Below, one piece after another: positions 24,037 to 31,552 of a stretch of 64,000 bases of DNA (its first letter is position 1; every line of letters begins with the position of its first letter). The translations under genes and the position numbers were made by a program. The DNA is taken from positions 124,001-188,000 of the IMG/VR virus record IMGVR_UViG_3300032287_004484; one strand, 5' to 3'. This DNA comes from a virus. The notes beneath the pieces were generated by a model, which saw only the letters and a list, made by a program, of their open reading frames with translations, was not told the origin of the DNA and did no database searches.

Positions 24037-24285
24037 ATGAAAAATTTTCATGATTATCTAGAAATAATTCAAGAAAAAACTGCGAATATTCCAAGCAGAG
24101 GATCAGAGGATCATCTTAAGATGATCGCACAAAAAATTTATAATATGGTTAAATCTGATGGAATGGCTACATGGAATTCAACTTCAAGATCAGAAGTATA
24201 TGATAATAAAAAATACTATGGAGTACAAAAGTTATCGGAAGATCAGATAATTGAAGTTTTAGGTATGGTTGATAAAATGTTTTAA
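24037..24285 (+). CDS. Small tagged protein, candidate internal head protein
   Basis: An 82-residue protein starting MKNFHDYLEIIQEKTA (F4, Y7, L8, I11, E13), with predicted cleavage after I-Q-E13. The remaining 69 residues form a small alpha/beta domain ('DHLKMIAQKIYNMVKSDGMATW', 'EDQIIEVLGMVDKMF') of unknown function. AGAGGTAC lies upstream of the ATG. Its tag DNA is almost the same as that of the gene ending at 22875. It is convergent with the dCMP deaminase gene. Confidence 0.65.
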   Translation: MKNFHDYLEIIQEKTANIPSRGSEDHLKMIAQKIYNMVKSDGMATWNSTSRSEVYDNKKYYGVQKLSEDQIIEVLGMVDKMF

Positions 24286-24293
24286 TAAATATA

Positions 24294-24722
24294 TTAAAGT
24301 ATTTTTTGATATTTTATTTTTCCTTTTTGAAATATAAGATCGGTATAATTAGAATTATAATCTTCTATATAATTAACTTCTTTTATACCACTATGAACAA
24401 TTAGCGCTGCACACTGAGCGCATGGTTTAGTTGTGCAGTACATTACTCCACCTTTAATAGATATTCCTAAATAAGCAGCTGTTGCGATTGCTCCTTGTTC
24501 AGCGTGCTGACAAAGAGCTTTTTCAAGATTAGTTCCACTGATATTATTAGAATTACATCTTGTACAATCATCTGTAGAACATTTTTTAGGAGGACTATTC
24601 CATCCTTCTGCAACGATTCTATCTTCAATCGTAATGATTGCGCCAACTTTACGGGACAAACATTCGCTTTGTTCAGCAATTCGTAAAACTATGTCTTTAA
24701 AGAATCTATTTTTATCTTTCAT
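24294..24722 (-). CDS. Deoxycytidylate (dCMP) deaminase
   Basis: A 142-residue zinc cytidine/deoxycytidylate deaminase. The active site is H73-A-E75 (CQHAEQ) and P-C101-A-Q-C104 (TTKPCAQCAAL); an additional Cys cluster near residues 48-56 (KKCSTDDCTRC) is typical of ComE/dCMP deaminases and may bind a second zinc. It converts dCMP to dUMP for dTTP synthesis, which fits an AT-rich genome. It neighbours thioredoxin and the ribonucleotide reductase. Confidence 0.88.
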   Translation of the reverse strand: MKDKNRFFKDIVLRIAEQSECLSRKVGAIITIEDRIVAEGWNSPPKKCSTDDCTRCNSNNISGTNLEKALCQHAEQGAIATAAYLGISIKGGVMYCTTKPCAQCAALIVHSGIKEVNYIEDYNSNYTDLIFQKGKIKYQKIL

Positions 24723-24793
24723 AATTATAATAAATATATTAAAGTTATATTATAAATGTTTAAAAAATAATAATATAACTTTATTAATTTATT

Positions 24794-25126
24794 TTAATTA
24801 AAATTCTTAGCCATGAAATCTATAAATTTGTTTCTTGGTGTTGCTCCAATAATTTTATCTACTACAACACCATTGTCAAGGACTATAAAAGTAGGTATAG
24901 AATTTACTGAAAAACCTCTTAAAATTGAAACTAAATCACCATTATCAGCATCTAATTTAAGAATTTTAATTTCTTTATTACCTTTAATCATCATGTCATC
25001 TATATCATAAATTATTGGAGACATCATTTTACATGGAGAACACCATTCTGCCCAAATATCTAATAAAACTTTATTATTAGATATTTGTTCTAAATATTCT
25101 TCGTTATTTTGTATGCTTAATATCAA
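24794..25126 (-). CDS. Thioredoxin
   Basis: A 110-residue thioredoxin fold with active site W28-C-S-P-C32 in 'DIWAEWCSPCKMMSP' and the cis-Pro region 'SIPTFIVLDNG'. It likely re-reduces the C-terminal cysteine pair of the ribonucleotide reductase, whose gene it overlaps by 4 nt (ATGA), implying co-translation. The Ser in the CxxC differs from the usual CGPC. Confidence 0.9.
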   Translation of the reverse strand: MILSIQNNEEYLEQISNNKVLLDIWAEWCSPCKMMSPIIYDIDDMMIKGNKEIKILKLDADNGDLVSILRGFSVNSIPTFIVLDNGVVVDKIIGATPRNKFIDFMAKNFN

Positions 25127-26979
25127 AGAGCAACCTCACAAACCCCGCCTCCGCAGGCTACTATTTCACCTCTGTTAGTAAAATCTTCGATTTCTCTTAC
25201 CTTAGTAAGATCAATTACTTTAACTAATTTTTCCATTTGGTCATATTTTTCAACAGATATTTCTTCAAAAGGTGCTTGCTGATAAGTTCCGCCGTCATAT
25301 GGTAATAGAGATACTCCAGTGTACTGATCTCTAGTATTCCACATTTCTTCTCTTAAAGAATCCCATTCATTTTCTCTAACAGAAATAGTTACTGAACAAT
25401 TATGAGTATTTGCTCCGCTTCGATGTCCTTCTTTAATCCAACTAACATTATACATATTAGCACGTTTTAACATATCTAGAGCAGTAGTTTTTTCTCTTGT
25501 GACAGATCCTTTTGGAGATTCTTGAGGAATAGAAACTACAACTCCATTTTCACTAAAAATATCTTGTTCTACTAATTCTGGAATTACTGTTCCTAAATAT
25601 TTTGCTAGAGGATCATTACCATTCATTCTTATTCTTCTAATATACCATTGTGAATGGCGATCATGTACTCCAGAAGAACTTCCAACAATAGTTGAAACGG
25701 TTCCTTCTGGTTTAACTGCTGATACTCTTGCTGCTACATTAATACCAATTTTTTTAGCCATTTCTTCATTAGTTTGAAGTGCTAATTTTGCTCCTTGTCT
25801 TAGAAGTTCAGGAGTAACGAATCCCATATTATCAGCAACACCAGTAAATGAAACACCTAATAGAGCTTCTTTTTCTGTTTGTATTTGCCAATTTTCAGAC
25901 AGGTAAGGAAATGTAGTATAAGAAGCCTGAATAGTTCCTATAATTGTTGCGGCTTTAATTCTTTTAAAGAATTCTTTTTCATTAGTAATTCCAGTTTGGT
26001 TAATACTTGTTAAATTACAAAACTGTTGTGAGTTAAGACCGATTTCAGCACAGGGATTTGTACCTAATTCATAATCGTTAGTCCAAAAAACACCTGGTTC
26101 ACCAGCATTAGAATCACGACACATATTATAAATATAATCAAATTCTTCTTTTGTTGTTTCTTGTCTATGTAAAACAACAGAATTATTTGCTCTAGCACGA
26201 TAAGGAGCTTTTTCCCACCATGTTCCACTTTTACATTTTAACATTTCTTCGTTATTTTTATCAAACAAAGATATTAAAGCTGCTCGACGAATTCCACCAG
26301 CAAGAACACAATCAGCAATCATACAAATAATATCGTGAACTTCTATTGCTTTTAATTTTCTTCCAATAGCATTAACAAACATTTTATCTACTTCTGTCAA
26401 CATGTGTCTTAGAGGTTCTGGTCCTGGAGCTTTAGCGCCTGTAGTAACTAGATATGATCCTTTAGGTCTAATTCCACTAAAATCATATTCTGGTTTAATT
26501 CCAGCATTAAAATAAGAATCTACTAACATGTTTAAAGATTGTCCCCAACCTTCTATACTATCGTGGACTCTAAAATAGCCTTCTTCTTTTGGTTTTCTGA
26601 TTGCTGGTAATTGATTAACGTGTCTATTTTGAACTGAAAATCCAACTCCTGTTCCACTTAATAATAAAAATAAAATTTCACTAAAAACTCTTTGATAAGT
26701 AATATTAACGAACGAACAATTATAAGACCTAGAATTATTAGAAATCACTGCTTCTCCACTAAATTGCATAGACCTCATAGACGGCATAATTTTTAAATCG
26801 TGCACTAAAGAAAATGCTTTGGTTATTTCAGAACTTAATTTAGGAAAACGATCTAAATGCATGTTCATTGTTCTATTTGTTGTTTCTGAAAGTGTTTCTC
26901 TTCTTTGGAGATGTGATATATATTTAGCATATGTTCTAAAACTGACAACATCGCTAAGTAACTTGTTTGATTCGTTCAT
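25123..26979 (-). CDS. nrdJ: Adenosylcobalamin-dependent ribonucleoside-triphosphate reductase (class II)
   Basis: A 618-residue monomeric-type class II RNR. Expected residues are visible: C88 (SYNCSFVN) and C321 (FCNLTSIN) as the reducible pair, C310 (NPCAEI) as the thiyl-radical cysteine with E312, and C609-x4-C614 (CGGGVC) at the C-terminus as the shuttle pair. 'LSGTGVGFSVQ' and 'PEGTVSTIVGSSSGVH' are conserved RNR blocks. It is shorter than the Lactobacillus leichmannii enzyme (739). It makes dNTPs from NTPs using host adenosylcobalamin, with the thioredoxin encoded next to it as reductant. SD AAGGAAAA precedes the ATG. Confidence 0.92.
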   Translation of the reverse strand: MNESNKLLSDVVSFRTYAKYISHLQRRETLSETTNRTMNMHLDRFPKLSSEITKAFSLVHDLKIMPSMRSMQFSGEAVISNNSRSYNCSFVNITYQRVFSEILFLLLSGTGVGFSVQNRHVNQLPAIRKPKEEGYFRVHDSIEGWGQSLNMLVDSYFNAGIKPEYDFSGIRPKGSYLVTTGAKAPGPEPLRHMLTEVDKMFVNAIGRKLKAIEVHDIICMIADCVLAGGIRRAALISLFDKNNEEMLKCKSGTWWEKAPYRARANNSVVLHRQETTKEEFDYIYNMCRDSNAGEPGVFWTNDYELGTNPCAEIGLNSQQFCNLTSINQTGITNEKEFFKRIKAATIIGTIQASYTTFPYLSENWQIQTEKEALLGVSFTGVADNMGFVTPELLRQGAKLALQTNEEMAKKIGINVAARVSAVKPEGTVSTIVGSSSGVHDRHSQWYIRRIRMNGNDPLAKYLGTVIPELVEQDIFSENGVVVSIPQESPKGSVTREKTTALDMLKRANMYNVSWIKEGHRSGANTHNCSVTISVRENEWDSLREEMWNTRDQYTGVSLLPYDGGTYQQAPFEEISVEKYDQMEKLVKVIDLTKVREIEDFTNRGEIVACGGGVCEVAL

Positions 26980-27047
26980 TATTTTTTCCTTTTTGATTGA
27001 TATGATTAAAAATATCTTTTATTGTAATACAACTAAAAATTGTAAAA

Positions 27048-27545
27048 TTAATTATATATCATAAAATTATTTATGATTATTCCTTCTCCACGTTGAAGAT
27101 AGAATCCATAGTTAAAGAAATAATTTTTTTCTTTTTTTTCTACTTCATCTGGATTAAAAGTTTCAATTATGTCTACGTCTCCAACTAACCAATCGTGTTC
27201 AAATTTATCATATGATGCTATAGAATCATCTAAACTTATATCTTCAATTTTAACTGGTGATAAAATACCATCAGAATCTAATCTTAGAAATGAACCTTCG
27301 CTTTCAAGGAACTGAATAATTATTTGATTATCGTCACTTGTTTTAATTATATAAGCTTTATTTTCTATTTTATTAAGAACTTGTTTTGGTATTAATTTTA
27401 ATTCTACATCTTTATAAAAGAAATTAATTGATGATCCCCATTTAAAATGTAATGCTTTTAAACTTTCTTCTCTTTTACGCTTTATTATCTCTTCTTTATT
27501 TTCATTAATAAAGAACATTGTTTTCGATAAACATCTTACAATCAT
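27048..27545 (-). CDS. Hypothetical protein
   Basis: A 165-residue soluble alpha/beta protein, with a helix rich in Lys/Arg/Glu at residues 13-30 and a beta-rich middle ('AYIIKTSDDNQIIIQFLESEG'). No known family. Its ATG overlaps the stop of the 27542 gene (ATGA), so the two are coupled. Confidence 0.55.
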   Translation of the reverse strand: MIVRCLSKTMFFINENKEEIIKRKREESLKALHFKWGSSINFFYKDVELKLIPKQVLNKIENKAYIIKTSDDNQIIIQFLESEGSFLRLDSDGILSPVKIEDISLDDSIASYDKFEHDWLVGDVDIIETFNPDEVEKKEKNYFFNYGFYLQRGEGIIINNFMIYN

Positions 27546-27904
27546 TTATAACTCCAAAAATCTTTTTTTAGTGTGCTAATTAGAAAATTGCTTAATTCAT
27601 TATCTGCCATTGTTAATCGTCTAATAGTTGTCATCTCATCTTGATTAGCAACATCTTTTTGAAAATCAGTAGGAAGAAGATTATAAAACTCATAAAATGA
27701 TATTGAATTAAAAAAATAATATTTAGAATAATTATTCCCCATGAAATAATAAATACATTCTGGAATAATAGTGTTTTCTTTTTTATAAGAAAAGAATTTT
27801 TTTAAAGTCGGTGGATTGACATTTCTTTCATTACAAAACTTGATTATGTAATTAATACTATACTTTGTTTCTTGTTTGATTTTACTAAGAGAAAAATTAT
27901 CCAT
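27542..27904 (-). CDS. Hypothetical protein
   Basis: A 120-residue, mainly helical protein ('KQETKYSINYIIKFCNERNVNPPTLKKFF' cut to fragments gives a helix-turn-helix-like start). It might bind nucleic acid, but this is not supported by a recognisable motif. Coupled to the downstream gene by a 4-nt overlap. Confidence 0.5.
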   Translation of the reverse strand: MDNFSLSKIKQETKYSINYIIKFCNERNVNPPTLKKFFSYKKENTIIPECIYYFMGNNYSKYYFFNSISFYEFYNLLPTDFQKDVANQDEMTTIRRLTMADNELSNFLISTLKKDFWSYK

Positions 27905-27949
27905 GCTATTATAATTTATTTAATATTTTAATAAGTGTTTAAAACTTTT

Positions 27950-28369
27950 TTATTCCATATCGTATAAAATTAAAAAAATTCCAAACATTGTTAAAATTAT
28001 GCCAATGATATTATTAAAAGAAAATTTAATTTCATTATTAAAAAACATAATTAAAAAAATGATAATTGGATATCCTAATTCAAGAATTGAAATAACAAAA
28101 GGATTAACTTCTTTCATGGACATAAAAACTAAAAAATTTCCTAAAATATTAAATAATATAAATGATAACATTAAAATATAATTTCCATTACTAATTATTT
28201 TAATATCGTTATATAAATCTTTATTAAAATAACCAAAAGCAATGATTAAAAAATTTATAGGAAATAAGATCATACAAAAACCAGCATATGATAATCCTAA
28301 CCTAGTAATTTTACTAGACAGATAATAGGAAAATCCCCACGCAATAGCTATAAAGTAAGCAAAAATCAT
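27950..28369 (-). CDS. Half-size EamA/DMT-type membrane transporter
   Basis: A 139-residue protein with four predicted transmembrane helices (about residues 3-20, 28-47, 63-83 and 90-136, the last likely two). The pattern 'AIAWGFSYYLSSKI' at the start and 'NPFVISILELGYPIIIFLIMFF' followed by 'GIILTMFGIFLIL' match one repeat of EamA/drug-metabolite transporters. Like SMR-type proteins it would need to dimerise to form a pathway. Substrate unknown. Confidence 0.7.
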   Translation of the reverse strand: MIFAYFIAIAWGFSYYLSSKITRLGLSYAGFCMILFPINFLIIAFGYFNKDLYNDIKIISNGNYILMLSFILFNILGNFLVFMSMKEVNPFVISILELGYPIIIFLIMFFNNEIKFSFNNIIGIILTMFGIFLILYDME

Positions 28370-28434
28370 TGGCTATAAGTTTTTAAATTCTTTTAAGTAT
28401 CTTTTTTCTTGTTTCTTTTTTTTTTGTTGTTTAG

Positions 28435-28500
28435 TTACTTAAACCGAAGAATATTTTGTCCACCTTCAGGGAAATTATATACAAGATGTTTATGATATGT
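28435..28500 (-). pseudogene. Remnant of a coding region (C-terminal tail)
   Basis: On the minus strand an uninterrupted 21-codon frame without a start ends 'YNFPEGGQNILRFK' and a stop. The residue pattern looks like the C-terminus of a real protein, but a TAA lies directly upstream and no start exists. The 185-base gap 28370-28554 otherwise holds only AT-rich sequence and the leader of the first fibre gene. The remnant may be left from a deletion next to the fibre locus. Weak evidence. Confidence 0.3.
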
Positions 28501-28554
28501 TTAAAAAAAACTTTTTTATGATAAATTTTTTCACATCGATAAAAAAATAATAAA

Positions 28555-29967
28555 ATGGCTTGGAAATATAAATATGATTCACTTTCTCAATTTGTAGCTG
28601 ATTACCAATCAGCTGTTGGAATATGGACAGAATATGGAAGGATAGATTCTGTTCAAGTAACGCCTTTTACTAATCCTGCAAATGATGGATATGTAATTAT
28701 ATATGCTATACAGCCTGGATCAAAAATAAGAAATCTTAATAGATTTTCTTTTTCACTTACTCAATTTTTAAATCTTAGTTTTTCTAAGGAAATACCAGGG
28801 CTTAATTTATATTTGGGAGAAGATCCTACTGTTAGAACAGTTAATACTTGGGATCTTTTAACTACTGTTCAAAAACAATATTATCAAGATACAGCCATAA
28901 GATTAATTGCTGATAATTATTTAAGAGTTTATTGGCCACCAGAACCATTAGAAACTCTTAATCCTATTGCTCAAATTAGAATTGATAACACTATCGTTTC
29001 TCCTGCATCAACATATTCATTCCAAAGTTTCTTAAACGAGGAAAAGATTTTAAGAATTTATGTTAGAAATATTGGATTAAGTACATTACAAATATTACAA
29101 AATCCTTCATTATCTAGTAGCGTTTATTATCAGATTACCCGTCAATTAACTAAAACAACTCTCATTAAAGACGATCAAGATTATATAGATATATCACTTT
29201 ATTCTAATGTTCTTGGATTAAAAAATGTTGTTTTGACTTTTAGAACTAATGATCCTGCAAGACCAATTTTTTCTTTTGAATTAAGTTCCATTGTAGAGCT
29301 TAATATTTCAAGTCTTGCACCTCAAATTTCTCTTACTACTGCTGAAGATATTAGTAAAGTAGAAAATGGAGATCAAATTAGTCTTGTTGATTTTATAATT
29401 AGTACAGTTAAAACTTATAATGATATTGATTATATTGTTCTTAAAGATGCTGCTAATAATGAAATTATAAGATTTAATAGTCCTGCAGCTTCAGGCGGAA
29501 CTAATTATTATGAATGGGTTCCAAATACTCCTATTACTGCCGACACAACGATATCTGCCTTTGTCAGCGACATTAATAATAATCAAAATGTTTCAAATGT
29601 GGAAATAGATTTTATGAATCGTACTTATTGGGGATATCATCCTAATGCTACACTAACTAGCAATCAAATTAATTTCTTAGATAGTCGTTTACAACACTAC
29701 GTATCTGGAACTTATGAGTTTGGCGTTAATAATTATGCCACATCGGGTGTACCAGTATATCTTTATATTGCTTTCCCAACTAATTTAGGAGAAATACAAT
29801 ATGTAGATGATTTAGATAATGGTTTTACTTATGTTCCAACATCATTTAATATCAGTCAAATTAATTTTACTAATCAGCACAACTATACTACTTCCTATAA
29901 AGTATATCGTACGGTTAATAAAACATTTGGTAATGATTTATCTTGGCGCGTGACTATACTAGGGTAA
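28555..29967 (+). CDS. Tail/fibre structural protein
   Basis: A 470-residue, beta-rich protein starting MAWKYKYDSLSQFV. It is poor in Cys and rich in Asn, Thr, Ser and Ile, with 'ISSLAPQISLTTAEDISKVENGD' and Ig-like strands ('YIVLKDAANNEIIRF'), then 'YYEWVPNTPITADTTISAFV'. It heads the rightward fibre block, so it may be the fibre's baseplate-proximal part or a related wedge protein. No known family. Start supported by the lack of upstream in-frame ATGs rather than by a strong SD. Confidence 0.6.
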   Translation: MAWKYKYDSLSQFVADYQSAVGIWTEYGRIDSVQVTPFTNPANDGYVIIYAIQPGSKIRNLNRFSFSLTQFLNLSFSKEIPGLNLYLGEDPTVRTVNTWDLLTTVQKQYYQDTAIRLIADNYLRVYWPPEPLETLNPIAQIRIDNTIVSPASTYSFQSFLNEEKILRIYVRNIGLSTLQILQNPSLSSSVYYQITRQLTKTTLIKDDQDYIDISLYSNVLGLKNVVLTFRTNDPARPIFSFELSSIVELNISSLAPQISLTTAEDISKVENGDQISLVDFIISTVKTYNDIDYIVLKDAANNEIIRFNSPAASGGTNYYEWVPNTPITADTTISAFVSDINNNQNVSNVEIDFMNRTYWGYHPNATLTSNQINFLDSRLQHYVSGTYEFGVNNYATSGVPVYLYIAFPTNLGEIQYVDDLDNGFTYVPTSFNISQINFTNQHNYTTSYKVYRTVNKTFGNDLSWRVTILG

Positions 29968-30018
29968 AAATTAAAAAAAATAATATATTTTAGTAGTAAG
30001 ATTTAAAAATATTTAGAT

Positions 30019-30807
30019 ATGCCAGGTATATTTGGTCTTCTAACCCCAGTTGATATTAGAGATTCTTATGCAATTTTTGACCCTAAATATCAAATCGGTG
30101 GATTTAGAGATGTAGAAACTATATCAGATCGTAACGCTATTTCAGAAGAAAGACGTAGAGCGGGGATGTTTTGTTATGTTCGTTCTGAAAACATTCTATT
30201 TATTCTTGGTGATGGCTTAACTAATTCTGATTGGGAACTTTTTGATGTTTCTGGAAACCTATCTGGATCAATTTCTTTTGAAGAAGTTAGAATCACTAGC
30301 TCATCCGGAACTATTAGCGATTCTGGAAATTTAAATGATGTAAATATTAATAATTTTTCAACTATCGGTTTTACTGATGCTGAATCAATATCTGGTTTTT
30401 ATGCTAATATAAATGATAATGGAAAATTATTATTTGTACATAATCTTGGAACGGATGTATTAACATTAAAAAATGATTCTAGTAATTCTTTAGAAGGAAA
30501 TCGTATTTTTACTGGAATCAATAACGATGTATTTATTTTACCTAAATCAGCGATGTTATTACAATATTTAACTAGTGATTTACATTGGAGAATAATAAGT
30601 GGATTAGGTAATTCAAATTTTAGTAAAACATTTAATTTTAGCAACGTTAGTTCTGTAACTATTAATCATAACCTTGGGTATTTGCCAAATATCTTTCTTT
30701 TTGATATTAGTGGAGTTGAAGCTTTTGCTCAAACAAGTTATGTCAATGATAATCAATTAATTTTAACTTTCAATAAAAATGAAAGTGGATATGTAATATT
30801 AAAATAA
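30019..30807 (+). CDS. Fibre protein with one LQYxSxxxWR module
   Basis: A 262-residue protein. The N-terminus (MPGIFGLLTPVDIRDSYAIF) may attach to another tail part; residues 91-195 form the recurring module ('SSSGTISDSGNLN', 'GKLLFVHN', 'NRIFTG', 'LQYLTSDLHWRII'); the C-terminal 60 residues ('SSVTINHNLGYLPNIFLFD', 'GYVILK') are a common phage fibre end. Structural, outside the particle. Confidence 0.7.
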   Translation: MPGIFGLLTPVDIRDSYAIFDPKYQIGGFRDVETISDRNAISEERRRAGMFCYVRSENILFILGDGLTNSDWELFDVSGNLSGSISFEEVRITSSSGTISDSGNLNDVNINNFSTIGFTDAESISGFYANINDNGKLLFVHNLGTDVLTLKNDSSNSLEGNRIFTGINNDVFILPKSAMLLQYLTSDLHWRIISGLGNSNFSKTFNFSNVSSVTINHNLGYLPNIFLFDISGVEAFAQTSYVNDNQLILTFNKNESGYVILK

Positions 30808-30828
30808 ATTTTATAAGAGGAAAATAAA

Positions 30829-31542
30829 ATGGCGCAAAAGAAATTTTTTGTTGATATTAATTTAAATAAAAATCAACTAATTAACGCTGCATTAGAAAAT
30901 ATAAGTTCTAGTGGAGTTGCATCTCCTGCAACAGGGCAAATTATCTTTGATACTGGTGATTCAAAATTAAAGTATTATACGGGATCGATTTGGCAAAGTG
31001 CTGAAACTCGTTTTGAAGGAGCTCTTCAATATAAAGGAGCTGTTGCTCATAGTGCTACTGCACCAGTAAATCCAGCAAAAGGTGATTTATATGTATTTAA
31101 TTCTGCTGGAACTGCTACTAATTTTGGCGGAACTGTAGTACAAAGTGGTGATTTTGCAATTTATAATGGATCTGGATGGGATATAATTCAAGGAAACATT
31201 GTTTCTGCTTCTGAAAGTGTTGCGGGTATCGTAGAATTAGCAACTGATGCTGAAACAATAACTGGAACAGATACTGCTAGAGCAGTTACTCCAGCAAATA
31301 TAGCAGCTTGGGCTACACAAACTGATAAAACAGTTGTTAGAAAAAGAGTTTATAGTAGTCAAACTATATCTACTACTCCTAATACTTTAACTCATGGTTT
31401 AGGAAACAGCGATGTACAAGTTCAAGTATATAATTCAAGTGGCGATATGATTGAAGTTTTAGTTACAAAAGGAAGTGGAACAATAACTTTAACAGCAAAT
31501 AGTTCAGTACCTGGTAATTGTTTAGTAGTAATATCCGGTTAA
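30829..31542 (+). CDS. Tail fibre protein
   Basis: A 237-residue fibre protein. It contains 'GQIIFDTGDSKLKYYTGSIWQ' (phage fibre collar-like stretch) and 'ASESVAGIVELATDAET' plus 'TARAVTPANIAAW', repeats well known from T4-like gp12/gp34-37 and other fibres, ending in a beta domain. SD GAGG lies a few bases before the ATG. Confidence 0.8.
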   Translation: MAQKKFFVDINLNKNQLINAALENISSSGVASPATGQIIFDTGDSKLKYYTGSIWQSAETRFEGALQYKGAVAHSATAPVNPAKGDLYVFNSAGTATNFGGTVVQSGDFAIYNGSGWDIIQGNIVSASESVAGIVELATDAETITGTDTARAVTPANIAAWATQTDKTVVRKRVYSSQTISTTPNTLTHGLGNSDVQVQVYNSSGDMIEVLVTKGSGTITLTANSSVPGNCLVVISG

Positions 31543-31552
31543 TTTTAATTAA

